Assembly (NCBI RefSeq): GCF_003932495.1 | Contig: NZ_QZMT01000007.1 | Coordinates: 1 to 64,000 of the forward strand | DNA: 64,000 nucleotides | DNA from: Guyparkeria sp. SCN-R1 | GTDB lineage: Bacteria; Pseudomonadota; Gammaproteobacteria; Halothiobacillales; Halothiobacillaceae | Direction of reading: 5' to 3' | Shown here: positions 39,165 to 47,756 of the stretch, in pieces | Numbering within the stretch: the first letter of the stretch is position 1 | Layout of the letters: each line of letters opens with the position of its first letter | The notes under the pieces: model-generated | What the model was told of the DNA's origin: nothing | The model's database searches: none | The model's input: only the letters and a program-made list of their open reading frames with translations | Position numbers and translations under genes: made by a program

Positions 39165-39953
39165 TTATCGACCCGGCCGATGGATCACGGCCCAGGCCGA
39201 GTGGTTGTGGATCGACTCGAAGTTCTCGACGCTGATCGAAAAGCCGTTGATCCCCGGGTAGCCTTCCAGCGCATTGGCGACGTCGCGCACCATGTCCTCG
39301 ACGAACTTCGGGTTGTCGAAGGCGTACTCGGTGATCCACTTTTCGTCCGGGCGCTTGAGCAGCCCCCACAGCGGGCAGGAGCCTTGGTCTTCCACCGCGG
39401 TGATCAGGTCGCGCAACGAAAGGGCCGGATCGCTGATCTCGGTCTCCACCGTGATGTGCGAGCGCTGGTTGTGCGCGCCGTAGGCCGAGATTTCCTTCGA
39501 GCAGGGGCAGAGGCTGGTGACGGGGATCACGAGCTTCAGGCCGACGTGTGCCCGGCCGTGTTCGACGCGTCCTATCAGGGTGACGTCGTAATCCATCATC
39601 GCCCCCTGGCCACTGACGGGGGCGTCCTTGGCGATGAAGTAGGGGAACGCGAAGTGCGCCTCGCCCGAGTGTGCCTCCAGTCGTTCGATCATGGCCTCGG
39701 TCCATTCGGCCAGGCTCTCGACAGAGAGCCGCAGTGGCCCCTCGTTGAGCAGCGCCACGAAGCGCGACATGTGGGTGCCCTTCTTGTCGGCCGGCAGCCC
39801 GACGGTCAGCTGGCACTCGGCGACCGTCGGGTGTTCCTGGCCGTGGTCGAGGAACGTCATGGGATGACGAATCGCCTTGATGCCCACCTGGTCGATCGCG
39901 ATATCGCGTGCATCGTGGCTGGACTGGACATCGGGCATGTCGTGGCTGTTCAT
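39165..39953 (-). CDS. folE2: GTP cyclohydrolase I, FolE2 type
   Basis: Converts GTP to 7,8-dihydroneopterin triphosphate, feeding folate and (through QueD) queuosine. The 262-residue protein is of the FolE2 family, not the classical zinc-dependent FolE: the conserved HMSRFV (about residue 61) and the VPVTSLCPCSKEIS-like segment with its catalytic cysteine are visible. It lies 358 bases downstream of queD on the same strand, with a repeat element in between. No other GTP cyclohydrolase is in the window. Confidence 0.93.
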   Translation of the reverse strand: MNSHDMPDVQSSHDARDIAIDQVGIKAIRHPMTFLDHGQEHPTVAECQLTVGLPADKKGTHMSRFVALLNEGPLRLSVESLAEWTEAMIERLEAHSGEAHFAFPYFIAKDAPVSGQGAMMDYDVTLIGRVEHGRAHVGLKLVIPVTSLCPCSKEISAYGAHNQRSHITVETEISDPALSLRDLITAVEDQGSCPLWGLLKRPDEKWITEYAFDNPKFVEDMVRDVANALEGYPGINGFSISVENFESIHNHSAWAVIHRPGR

Positions 39954-40043
39954 GGGCAGTTCAAACGCTGTGTGAGTGGGTGGGGCAGTGCCGTTTCGGG
40001 GCCCGACTCTAGCACGCCGTTGCGCGCTTCGCCGGGCGGCTCA

Positions 40044-40311
40044 GGGAAACTCTGCACGAATGCCATGCCACTCTGGCTTGGCGAGTCGTTCGTGATCAAG
40101 GCGCGATGTCGCCGGCGTGTCGGTGGCCACGTCAAGACATCGCAACACGGAGCACGGGCGACTCGCCAGGCCCCGACGGGCGCGCCTTGAGCAGGGCATC
40201 TGCTGCGTTGTCGTCCTTGGAAAGGGAACAACCCTTTCGCGGCGGACGAACGCCTTGCATCTGCCCGGCTCAAGGCACGCAGAGCGGTATGGCATTCGTG
40301 CAGGGTTTCCC
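40044..40311. repeat. MITE-like inverted-repeat element inserted at the queD stop codon
   Basis: A 268-bp non-coding element. The 32-bp ends (40044-40075, 40280-40311) are inverted copies matching at 29 of 32 positions, beginning GGGAAAC. It is flanked by exact TCA direct repeats (40041-40043, 40312-40314), the second being the queD stop codon on the minus strand. Two internal arms: stems 40075-40088 / 40159-40172 and 40184-40198 / 40262-40276. It occupies most of the gap between queD and folE2. The 90 bases next to folE2 show no gene. Confidence 0.88.
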
Positions 40312-40713
40312 TCAGGGGCGGAAGGTGACCGCCGAGCGCGCGTTTTCCCAGACCGTGACGGCTGAGACCCGGTAGGCCTCCGTGTCGAAGGTCGTGGCCA
40401 GGGCCTGGTGGAAGTAGGCGGCCAGATTTTCGGCGGTGGGATTGACCGTGTCGAAGGGCGGCACCTCGTTGAGGTAGGCGTGATCGAGTTCCTTGGCGAT
40501 CTCGCGTGCGCGGGCCCGGATGACCTTGAAGTCCACCACCATGCCGACCTGGTCGAGCCGTTGGCCGGTGACCTCGATCACCACGCGCCAGTTGTGGCCG
40601 TGCAGTCGGGCACAGTTGCCGTCATAGCCATGCAGCCGGTGGGCGGCGGCGAATTCCACCTCGGTGGTCAGGGTGTAGCTGCCCCCTGACGGCAGCGAAT
40701 ACGCAGTGCTCAT
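40312..40713 (-). CDS. queD: 6-carboxy-5,6,7,8-tetrahydropterin synthase
   Basis: Converts dihydroneopterin triphosphate to carboxytetrahydropterin in queuosine synthesis. The 133-residue protein has the zinc-binding His set: AAAHRLHGYDGNC and ARLHGHNW, plus the ELDHAYLN segment and PTAENLAAY near the C-terminus. It overlaps dxs by four bases (ATGA) and so belongs to the xseB-ispA-dxs transcript. Its stop codon TGA forms one copy of the 3-bp duplication flanking the repeat element. Confidence 0.93.
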   Translation of the reverse strand: MSTAYSLPSGGSYTLTTEVEFAAAHRLHGYDGNCARLHGHNWRVVIEVTGQRLDQVGMVVDFKVIRARAREIAKELDHAYLNEVPPFDTVNPTAENLAAYFHQALATTFDTEAYRVSAVTVWENARSAVTFRP

Positions 40714-42635
40714 GTGGCGCTCACCTTGTCTGGGTCCCCTATAAATGCGGCGATACTAGCGGCGATCGATCCAGAATCAAGCCCGGTGTCGGCAAGGCAT
40801 TCCTCGCGGCTGCCATGTTCGATGAAGCGGTCCTCGATTCCTAGGCGCAGGCCGGGACGACTCACGCCTTGCTCGGCCAGCGCCAGCAACAGCTCGCTAC
40901 CGACCCCGCCGATGCGCGCGCCTTCCTCGACGGTCACCACCGCGTCGTGTTCCGCGGCGAGTTCGGCCAGCGGCTCGATGGCGAGCGGCCGGGCCCAACG
41001 CAGGTTGACCAGCGTGGCATCCAGGTCCTCGCTGATCGGGATCAGTCGTTCGACCATCGCGCCGATACCGATCATCAAGACGCGCCGAGGCGCGTTCGCC
41101 GCGCTGTGGCGCAGCAGCGTCGGGGCGGTGGTGCCCTCGGCCAACGGTCGGCCGCCCAAGTGGTCCGGGCATTTATCGCGGGGGTAGCGGACGAGACAGG
41201 GGCCGTCGTGTGCCAGGGCCCAGTCGATCGCCGCGGTCAGATCCTGGGCATCGGCCGGGACGGCGATGGCGAGATTCGGCACGCTCATCCCCAGGGCCAG
41301 GTCAAAGCTGCCGGCGTGGGTGGGGCCGTCCGGTCCCACCAAACCGGCGCGATCGACCAGGAAGGTGACGGGCAGGTCCTGCAGGGCGATGTCGTGGATC
41401 ACCTGGTCCCAGGCGCGTTGCAGGAAGGTCGAGTAGATGGCGACCACCGGGCGCATGCCCTCGGTGGCGAGGCCTCCGGCCAGCGTGACCGCGTGCTGCT
41501 CGGCGATCCCGACGTCATAGAGGCGCTTCGGGAAGCGGGCGGCAAACCCCTTGAGCCCGGAGCCCTCGATCATGGCCGGGGTGATCGCGATCACGCGCTC
41601 GTCGTGTTCGGCGTGGTGTTCGAGTCGGGCGGCGGCGACCTCGGTCCAGGTCGGCGGGCCGGCGGGCTTGGCCGGTTTGTCAGCCGACGTGGCCATCGCC
41701 CGACTGACACCGTTGCGTCCCACGCCGTGAAAACCGACCGGGTCGCGTTCGGCCGGGACCAGGCCGCGCCCCTTCTGCGTGACGACGTGCAGCAGGCGCG
41801 GCCCGTGCTGTTCACGTAGGTTGGTAAGGGTGTCGAGCAGGGTGTCGAGATCGTGACCATCGATCGGGCCGAAATAGCGAAAGCCCAGTTCCTCGAACAG
41901 GCTCGAGGTGCCCAGCAGGTGACGCATGCCGTCACGCAGCCCGGCGCGGGTCGAGCCGAGCAATTCGCCCAGCGGCCCGGCCTGGGCGAGTATCTCCTCG
42001 CCGGAATGCCGGAATCGCTCGATCACCGGTTTGCTGCGCAGACGAGTCAGGTGTTGGTTAAGCGCGCCGACATTCGCCGAGATGCTCATCTCGTTATCGT
42101 TGAGGATGACGAGCAGATTGGCCTGGCGGTCGCCGGCGTGATTGAGCGCCTCGAAGGCCTGCCCGGCAGTCATGGCGCCATCGCCGATGATCGCCACTGC
42201 CTGGCGGTCTTCGCCCTTGCGCTCGGCGGCCAGGGCCATGCCGAGCGCCGCGCTGATCGAGGTGCTCGAGTGACCGGCGCCGAAGGGGTCGTATTCACTT
42301 TCCGCCCGCCGGGTGAAGCCGGCGGGGCCGCCGTGCTGGCGCAATTGGCTCATCCAGGCGCGGCGACCGGTGAGCATCTTGTGCAGGTAGGTCTGGTGGC
42401 CGACATCCCAGACCAGCCGGTCGTAGGGGGTGTCGAAGACCCGGTGGAGTGCCAGCGTGAGTTCCACCACGCCAAGATTGGCGGCCAGGTGCCCGCCGGT
42501 CGCCTCGACCTGTTCGAGCAGCGCATGGCGCATCTCCTCGGCGAGTGCGGCGAGCGAGCCGCGCGAAAGCGCCCGGAGGTCGGCTGGCCGCTCGATCAGG
42601 TCCAGCAGGTGCGTCTGTCGGGGGGAGAGCGGCAT
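40710..42635 (-). CDS. dxs: 1-deoxy-D-xylulose-5-phosphate synthase
   Basis: Thiamine-diphosphate enzyme, first step of the MEP isoprenoid pathway. The 641-residue protein shows the N-terminal ATGGHLAANLGVVEL and HQTYLHKMLTGR segments, the ThDP/Mg site (VIGDGAMTAGQAFEA), and the transketolase-type second half (YDVGIAEQHAV). The start at 42635 (MPLSPRQTH) overlaps the ispA stop by one base. Upstream reading is inside ispA. It is coupled to queD downstream. Confidence 0.96.
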   Translation of the reverse strand: MPLSPRQTHLLDLIERPADLRALSRGSLAALAEEMRHALLEQVEATGGHLAANLGVVELTLALHRVFDTPYDRLVWDVGHQTYLHKMLTGRRAWMSQLRQHGGPAGFTRRAESEYDPFGAGHSSTSISAALGMALAAERKGEDRQAVAIIGDGAMTAGQAFEALNHAGDRQANLLVILNDNEMSISANVGALNQHLTRLRSKPVIERFRHSGEEILAQAGPLGELLGSTRAGLRDGMRHLLGTSSLFEELGFRYFGPIDGHDLDTLLDTLTNLREQHGPRLLHVVTQKGRGLVPAERDPVGFHGVGRNGVSRAMATSADKPAKPAGPPTWTEVAAARLEHHAEHDERVIAITPAMIEGSGLKGFAARFPKRLYDVGIAEQHAVTLAGGLATEGMRPVVAIYSTFLQRAWDQVIHDIALQDLPVTFLVDRAGLVGPDGPTHAGSFDLALGMSVPNLAIAVPADAQDLTAAIDWALAHDGPCLVRYPRDKCPDHLGGRPLAEGTTAPTLLRHSAANAPRRVLMIGIGAMVERLIPISEDLDATLVNLRWARPLAIEPLAELAAEHDAVVTVEEGARIGGVGSELLLALAEQGVSRPGLRLGIEDRFIEHGSREECLADTGLDSGSIAASIAAFIGDPDKVSAT

Positions 42636-43609
42636 CAGTAGCGCCGCCGGGTGACGAAATCGAGGCAGGCGCTCAACGCTTGGCCGTCGGCGCCGAGGGT
42701 GGCCAGTTCCCAGAGCAGGGCGTGAGCATGGCGCACGGTATCGTCGAGCTCGCGGCGTGCCCCGTCGAGTCCCGCGACGGTGACGTAGGAGCACTTGTCC
42801 GCCGCGGCATCCTTGCCCGGGGTCTTGCCCAGGTCCTCGGCCGAACCGGTGACATCGAGGATATCGTCCTGGATCTGGAAGGCCCGGCCCAGCAGGCGAC
42901 CGAACCCGTCGACCAGCCGGAGTTGGCGGTCCGGCAGGCCCGCCCAGCGGGCGCCCATGATCAATGAGGCGCGGATCAGTGCGCCGGTCTTGCGATCGTG
43001 CAGGTCGGCCAGTCGAGCGAGATCCGGGGCGTCGTCGTCACCCGCCTGACCGGCAAGGGCCAGATCGATCGCCTGGCCACCGACCATGCCCGCCGGGCCG
43101 ATCGCCGCGGCGAGGCGGCGCGTCCAGTCGAGTCGGATTGCAGGGTCGGCCTGCGCCTCGGCCACTGTCGTGAAGGCCAGGCTCTGCAGGGCGTCCCCGG
43201 CGAGGATCGCGGTGGCCTCGTCGAAGGCGCAGTGCAGGGTGGGGCGCCCGCGGCGCAGGTCGTCGTCATCCATGCTCGGCAGGTCATCGTGGACCAGCGA
43301 GTAGACGTGTACGAGTTCGACGGCGATGGCCGCCGGCCACAGGCCGTCGAATTCCGCCTCGTCCGTCTCGGGCCACGGGCGGCCGATGAGGCTGCCGAGA
43401 AAGACCAGGGCCGGGCGGAAGCGCTTGCCGCCGTCGAGGCTGGCATGACGCAGGGCGTGGGCCAGTCGAGGCGGGGTGTCGGCAAGTTGGCGGTCGAGCG
43501 CGGCCGTCAGGCGCACCTCGACCTGGTCGCGGAACGCGGTCAGCCAGGTGTCGAAACCATCGGGTGCGGCCAGGGTGCTGTGCGGGGCGTGGGGCGTGGC
43601 GTGGGTCAC
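42635..43609 (-). CDS. ispA: Farnesyl diphosphate synthase (polyprenyl synthetase)
   Basis: Builds geranyl/farnesyl diphosphate. The 324-residue protein has the first aspartate-rich motif (DDLPSMDDDD) and the second (QIQDDILD), and GGKRFRPAL near residue 62. It is somewhat longer than E. coli IspA (299), mainly an N-terminal extension of about 20 residues. xseB ends five bases upstream and dxs overlaps its stop, the classical xseB-ispA-dxs order. Confidence 0.95.
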   Translation of the reverse strand: MTHATPHAPHSTLAAPDGFDTWLTAFRDQVEVRLTAALDRQLADTPPRLAHALRHASLDGGKRFRPALVFLGSLIGRPWPETDEAEFDGLWPAAIAVELVHVYSLVHDDLPSMDDDDLRRGRPTLHCAFDEATAILAGDALQSLAFTTVAEAQADPAIRLDWTRRLAAAIGPAGMVGGQAIDLALAGQAGDDDAPDLARLADLHDRKTGALIRASLIMGARWAGLPDRQLRLVDGFGRLLGRAFQIQDDILDVTGSAEDLGKTPGKDAAADKCSYVTVAGLDGARRELDDTVRHAHALLWELATLGADGQALSACLDFVTRRRY

Positions 43610-43614
43610 GGGCG

Positions 43615-43896
43615 TCAGGACGAGCGCTCGTCGCGTCCGGACTCGTCGCGGGCCGGGTCATTGATCGCCGCCACCCGCCGCTCTGCCTCGTCGAGGGCCC
43701 GCTGGCACTGGCGTTCGAGTTCGACGCCGCGTTCGTAGTCCTTGAGCGACTGCTCGAGGCTCTGCTCGCCGCTCTCCAGGCGTGCCACGATCTGCTCGAG
43801 CTCGGTCAGGGCCTGCTCGTAGCGCGTGATCGCGGACGGATCGCCGCTCTCGACGGTTTGCGAACGGATGGTCTTGGATGCGGGGGAAGAATCCAT
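43615..43896 (-). CDS. xseB: Exodeoxyribonuclease VII small subunit
   Basis: A 93-residue small subunit of exonuclease VII. The central helix pair with YEQALTELEQIVARLESGE and SLKDYERGVELERQCQRAL is diagnostic. The N-terminus (about residues 1-20) is low-complexity, and the C-terminus is charged. It is the first gene of the xseB-ispA-dxs-queD unit. A solo repeat end lies about 40 bases upstream of its start. Confidence 0.93.
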   Translation of the reverse strand: MDSSPASKTIRSQTVESGDPSAITRYEQALTELEQIVARLESGEQSLEQSLKDYERGVELERQCQRALDEAERRVAAINDPARDESGRDERSS

Positions 43897-43937
43897 GGGA
43901 AGCCTCTCGGATAGCCGGCGAGGATTATATCGTCCTA

Positions 43938-43973
43938 GAGAACCTCTGCACGAATCGATAGTGTCTCTGCGGG
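43938..43973. repeat. Solo end of the inverted-repeat element family
   Basis: The 36 bases match the left end of the element at 22233 through its CTCTGCGGG boundary (about 26 of 36 positions), including the core TCTGCACGAAT, and are preceded by CTA as in that copy. No matching right end or arms are found between here and radA, so it looks like a remnant. It lies in the promoter region of xseB. Confidence 0.6.
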
Positions 43974-44018
43974 AACGAGGGGGGTGCGACCAAAGCCGTC
44001 GATCGGATCGGCACGGAT

Positions 44019-45401
44019 TCAGAAGGTGTCGACCGCCTCGATGGCCTGGTCGAGATGCGCCACGGCGATGACTTCCAGGCCGTCGATCGGCTTGGGCGGC
44101 TTGTTGCCACGCGGCACGATCGCGCGGGTAAAGCCGTGCTTGGCCGCCTCGGTCAGTCGTTCCGGGCCGCCGGGGACCGGGCGTATCTCGCCGGCCAGTC
44201 CGACCTCGCCGAAGATCACCAGCCCCTGCGGCAGGGGGCGGTCACGGAAGCTCGAGAGCATGGCGATCAGGCTGGCCAAATCGGCGGCGGTCTCGTTGAC
44301 GCGCACGCCGCCGACCACATTGAGGAACACGTCCTGGTCGAACAGCGCTACCTGGCCGTGACGATGCAGTACGGCGAGCAGCATCGCCAGCCGGTTCTGG
44401 TCCAGCCCCACCGTCAGCCGGCGCGAGCCGCCTCCCGGGTGATCGGCCACGAGTGCCTGGACTTCGACCAGCATCGGCCGGGTGCCCTCGCGGGTGACCA
44501 TCACCACGCTACCCGGCACCGGCTTCTCGTGGCGAGAGAGAAAGATTGCCGAGGGATTGGAAACGGGCTTGAGGCCGTGATCGGTCATGCCGAACACGCC
44601 GACCTCGTTGGCCGCGCCGAAGCGGTTCTTGACCGCGCGGATCACGCGAAAACGCGCGCCGGGATCACCCTCGAAGTAGAGCACGGTGTCGACCATGTGC
44701 TCGAGCACCCGCGGGCCGGCCAGCGCCCCTTCCTTGGTGACGTGACCGACGATCAGCACGATCACGTCGTGACGCTTGGCGAAGCGCACCAGCTGGGCGG
44801 TGGCCTCGCGCAGTTGCGAGACCGAGCCCGGTGCGGCGGAGAGCTCCTCGGTGTAGAGCGTCTGGATCGAGTCGACCACCATCAGTCCGGGCAGCGATTT
44901 CGAGCAGGCCGCGAGGATCGATTCGATGCGGGTCTCGGAGAGCAGGGTCAGTTCGCCGGCCCGCCCGGCAAGATCGTTGCCCAATCGACGGCCACGCAGG
45001 GCCACCTGCTGCAGGGATTCCTCGCCGGTGACGTACAGGCACTCGATGCGGTCCTGCAGGCCGAGTACCGTCTGCAGCAACAGGGTGGACTTGCCGATGC
45101 CCGGGTCGCCGCCGAGCAGCACCACCGAGCCGGGCACCAGCCCACCGCCCAGCACGCGGTCGAGCTCGCCCAGCCCGCTGGACTCGCGCGGGGTCTCGGA
45201 GACCTCGACCTCGCCGATGGCCGTGATGCGCGCGGCCTCGCCGGCATAGCCGGCCACCTCGCGAGTGGGCGACTTGCCGCCCGGCAGGCGCATCTCGGCG
45301 AGGCTGTTCCAGGCACCGCATTCCGTGCAGCGACCGGCCCACTTGGGATGGTCGGCGCCACACTCGCGGCAGACGAAGGCGGTCTGGCTCTTCTTCGCCA
45401 T
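44019..45401 (-). CDS. radA: DNA repair protein RadA
   Basis: Branch-migration ATPase acting with RecA. The 460-residue protein has the N-terminal C4 zinc finger (CRECGADHPKWAGRCTECG, residues 11-29), the P-loop GGDPGIGKSTLL, the RadA-specific KNRFG motif, and a C-terminal Lon-like domain (LPQGLVIFGEVGLAGEIRPV). It lies six bases downstream of the CorC-like gene, suggesting co-transcription. Confidence 0.96.
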   Translation of the reverse strand: MAKKSQTAFVCRECGADHPKWAGRCTECGAWNSLAEMRLPGGKSPTREVAGYAGEAARITAIGEVEVSETPRESSGLGELDRVLGGGLVPGSVVLLGGDPGIGKSTLLLQTVLGLQDRIECLYVTGEESLQQVALRGRRLGNDLAGRAGELTLLSETRIESILAACSKSLPGLMVVDSIQTLYTEELSAAPGSVSQLREATAQLVRFAKRHDVIVLIVGHVTKEGALAGPRVLEHMVDTVLYFEGDPGARFRVIRAVKNRFGAANEVGVFGMTDHGLKPVSNPSAIFLSRHEKPVPGSVVMVTREGTRPMLVEVQALVADHPGGGSRRLTVGLDQNRLAMLLAVLHRHGQVALFDQDVFLNVVGGVRVNETAADLASLIAMLSSFRDRPLPQGLVIFGEVGLAGEIRPVPGGPERLTEAAKHGFTRAIVPRGNKPPKPIDGLEVIAVAHLDQAIEAVDTF

Positions 45402-45407
45402 GGTGCC

Positions 45408-46682
45408 TTAGATCCCGCTGTCGTCGCGCTTGAAGGTGGTGATCAGGGCGGTATCGACCGCGCGCTTTCTGACCGTGCGCACCTCGATATGGGCATCGGG
45501 CAGCTCGACGGCGGCACCCACGGTGGGCAGGGATTCGAGCTGCTCGATCACTAGGCCGTTGAGCGTGCTGGCCTCGTCGGTTGGCAGCTCAACCTCGAGC
45601 TCGCGGTTGATCTCGCGGATGGGCAGGTTGCCGCGCACGATATAGCGGCCGTCGTCCTGCAGGGTGATCCCCTCGTGATCCGATTCGGGCGAGGTGGTGA
45701 ACTCGCCCACGATCTCCTCGAGGATGTCCTCGAGCGTCACCAGGCCCTGGATGTCGCCGTATTCGTCGACCACCAGCGCCGAGCGGCGTTCCTGTCGCTG
45801 GAAGTTCAGCAGCTGGGTGGTCAGCGGCGTGCCCTCGGGGACGTAGTAGGGCTCGGCCAGCCGGCGCTTGAGACGCGAGAGCGTCAGGCTCTGGTCGATC
45901 AGCGGGCCGATCAGGCGGCGGACGTTGATGATGCCGATGGTGTGTTCGACCGAGCCCTCGAACACCGGCAGCCGCGAGTACTGGGCGTGGATCAGCTGGT
46001 CGAGGATGTCGTCCCAGTCCTGCGTGATGTCGATGCCGACGATCTCGGCGCGCGGGATCATGATGTCCTCGACGCTGGCCTGGCCGAGCTCGAGCACCGA
46101 CAGGAGCATGTTCTGGTCCAGATCCGGCAGGCGCTGCCCCGACTCGCGCACGATGGTGTGCAGCTCGGCGCGGGTCAGGGCGTTCGACCCGGCGCCGCTC
46201 GGGTGAAGGCCGAAGATCGACAGCAGGCCGTTGGCAAGCCAGTTGATCAGCCAGATCACCGGGCGCAGCGGGCGGATCAGGAACGAATAGACGAACGACG
46301 CCGGGAAGGCGAATCGCTCCGGGAAGACCGCGGCGGCGGTTTTGGGCGCGACCTCGCCGAAGATCAGGAGAAGGAAGGTCATCGCCCCGGTGGCGATGGC
46401 AATCCCCGAGTCACCGAACAGCCGCAGGCCGATCACGGTGGCGATGGACGAGGCAAGGATGTTGACGAAGTTGTTGCCCAGCAGGATTAGTCCGATCAGT
46501 CGATCGGGTTCGGCGAGCAGCCGCGAGGCGAGTATCGCCCCGCGTTGACCCTGCTTGGCCAGATGGCGCAACCGGTAGCGGTTGAGCGCCATCAGCGCAG
46601 TCTCCGAGCTGGAGAAAAAGGCGGACAGGACGATGAGCACGGCGAGGGCCGTGAACAGAAAACCTAAGGGTATTTCGTTCAA
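45408..46682 (-). CDS. CNNM/CorC-family membrane protein with CBS domains
   Basis: A 424-residue protein with an N-terminal DUF21 (CNNM) membrane domain (about residues 1-190, hydrophobic LFTALAVLIVLSAFFSSSET), two CBS domains (about 205-330, including IMIPRAEIVGID and VDEYGDIQGLVTLEDILEEI) and a C-terminal CorC_HlyC domain. E. coli CorB (YfjD) has this layout. Magnesium or other cation transport is likely but not proven by sequence. In E. coli the corB gene also neighbours the CcsA-like ypjD, as here. Confidence 0.9.
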   Translation of the reverse strand: MNEIPLGFLFTALAVLIVLSAFFSSSETALMALNRYRLRHLAKQGQRGAILASRLLAEPDRLIGLILLGNNFVNILASSIATVIGLRLFGDSGIAIATGAMTFLLLIFGEVAPKTAAAVFPERFAFPASFVYSFLIRPLRPVIWLINWLANGLLSIFGLHPSGAGSNALTRAELHTIVRESGQRLPDLDQNMLLSVLELGQASVEDIMIPRAEIVGIDITQDWDDILDQLIHAQYSRLPVFEGSVEHTIGIINVRRLIGPLIDQSLTLSRLKRRLAEPYYVPEGTPLTTQLLNFQRQERRSALVVDEYGDIQGLVTLEDILEEIVGEFTTSPESDHEGITLQDDGRYIVRGNLPIREINRELEVELPTDEASTLNGLVIEQLESLPTVGAAVELPDAHIEVRTVRKRAVDTALITTFKRDDSGI

Positions 46683-46852
46683 GAGTGGTGACGCTTGTGA
46701 TTGAACCAGCCGGAAGTGTACGGCGAAGCTCCCGGCATTTCGAGCCGGTTCGACATGGTCGGGTCACCAACCGTAAGCGTGTTCGATCCGAGGGCTGGCC
46801 AATCGCGTGACGAGGGGACCGTGTCGAGCGGGTTATCGAGTCAGTGATCGGC

Positions 46853-47674
46853 TCACTCGAGATTGAGGATCCACTCGAGCACGATCTTGGTGCCGAAATA
46901 GGCCAGGCCCATCAGGATAAAGCCGGCCAGGGTCCACTGCACCGCCGTGCGGCCGCGCCAGCCGGCGATGTGCCGGCCTGCCAGGAGTACGGCAAAGACC
47001 ACCCAGGCGATCACCGAGAGCACGGTCTTGTGCACCAGGTGTTGGGCCAGGATGTTCTCGAGGAACAGAAAGCCGGTGACCAGCGCCAGGGTGAGCAGCA
47101 GAAAGCCGATCACGATAAAGCGGAACATCAACTGCTCGACCGACTCCATCGGCGGCAGTCGGCGGACCCAGCCGGCCGGGTGATGGCCGTGCAGTGCCTG
47201 GTGCTGGATCAGCAGCATCACGCCTTGCAGGGCGGCGAGCGTCAGCAGGGCGTAGGCTGACAGCGAAATCAGGATGTGCGCATCCAGGGCGATCTCACCG
47301 GTGCGGATGGGCACGTTCGATTCCGGCACGAACACGGTGAGAAAGACCGTCAGGGCCGTGACCGGCAGCAGCACCACCGCGATGCCTTCGAGCCGTTCGC
47401 GAAAGGCGCTGATCACCGTAATCGCGCTCGCCAGGCCGAACACGGTGGCCAGGGCATTGAGCACGCTCAGGTTGAGTGCGGTCGGTGCCGTCTGGAATCC
47501 CAATTGATAGAGCAGGGCACCTTGACCCACCAGGGCCGCCACCGCGATCAGCAGGCCGGGCAGACGAAAGGAGACCCGCTCGAGCCGTTGCCACTGGTCC
47601 ACCAGCAGGAGGACGGTGGCAAGGACAAAGCCGGTGATGGTCGCGATGGCGAGAAAGGTCACGCTGTGGTCCAC
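46853..47674 (-). CDS. ypjD: CcsA-like cytochrome c assembly-type membrane protein
   Basis: A 273-residue protein with eight predicted transmembrane helices. The GEIALDAHILISLSAYALL segment and the C-terminal pattern TVLSVIAWVVFAVLLAGRHIAGWRG belong to the CcsA/CcmC haem-handling superfamily, YpjD type. The start is GTG at 47674 (VDHSVTF), selected because AGGAGGAGCG lies eight bases upstream. It lies upstream of the CNNM gene with a 170-base gap. Its haem role has not been settled. Confidence 0.82.
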   Translation of the reverse strand: MDHSVTFLAIATITGFVLATVLLLVDQWQRLERVSFRLPGLLIAVAALVGQGALLYQLGFQTAPTALNLSVLNALATVFGLASAITVISAFRERLEGIAVVLLPVTALTVFLTVFVPESNVPIRTGEIALDAHILISLSAYALLTLAALQGVMLLIQHQALHGHHPAGWVRRLPPMESVEQLMFRFIVIGFLLLTLALVTGFLFLENILAQHLVHKTVLSVIAWVVFAVLLAGRHIAGWRGRTAVQWTLAGFILMGLAYFGTKIVLEWILNLE

Positions 47675-47756
47675 GTGGGACGCTCCTCCTGGAAACGGGC
47701 CCCGGATCAGACGGGTCGGGGGTTGGTGTCGATCGACGACACAGTCTGCCACAGAG

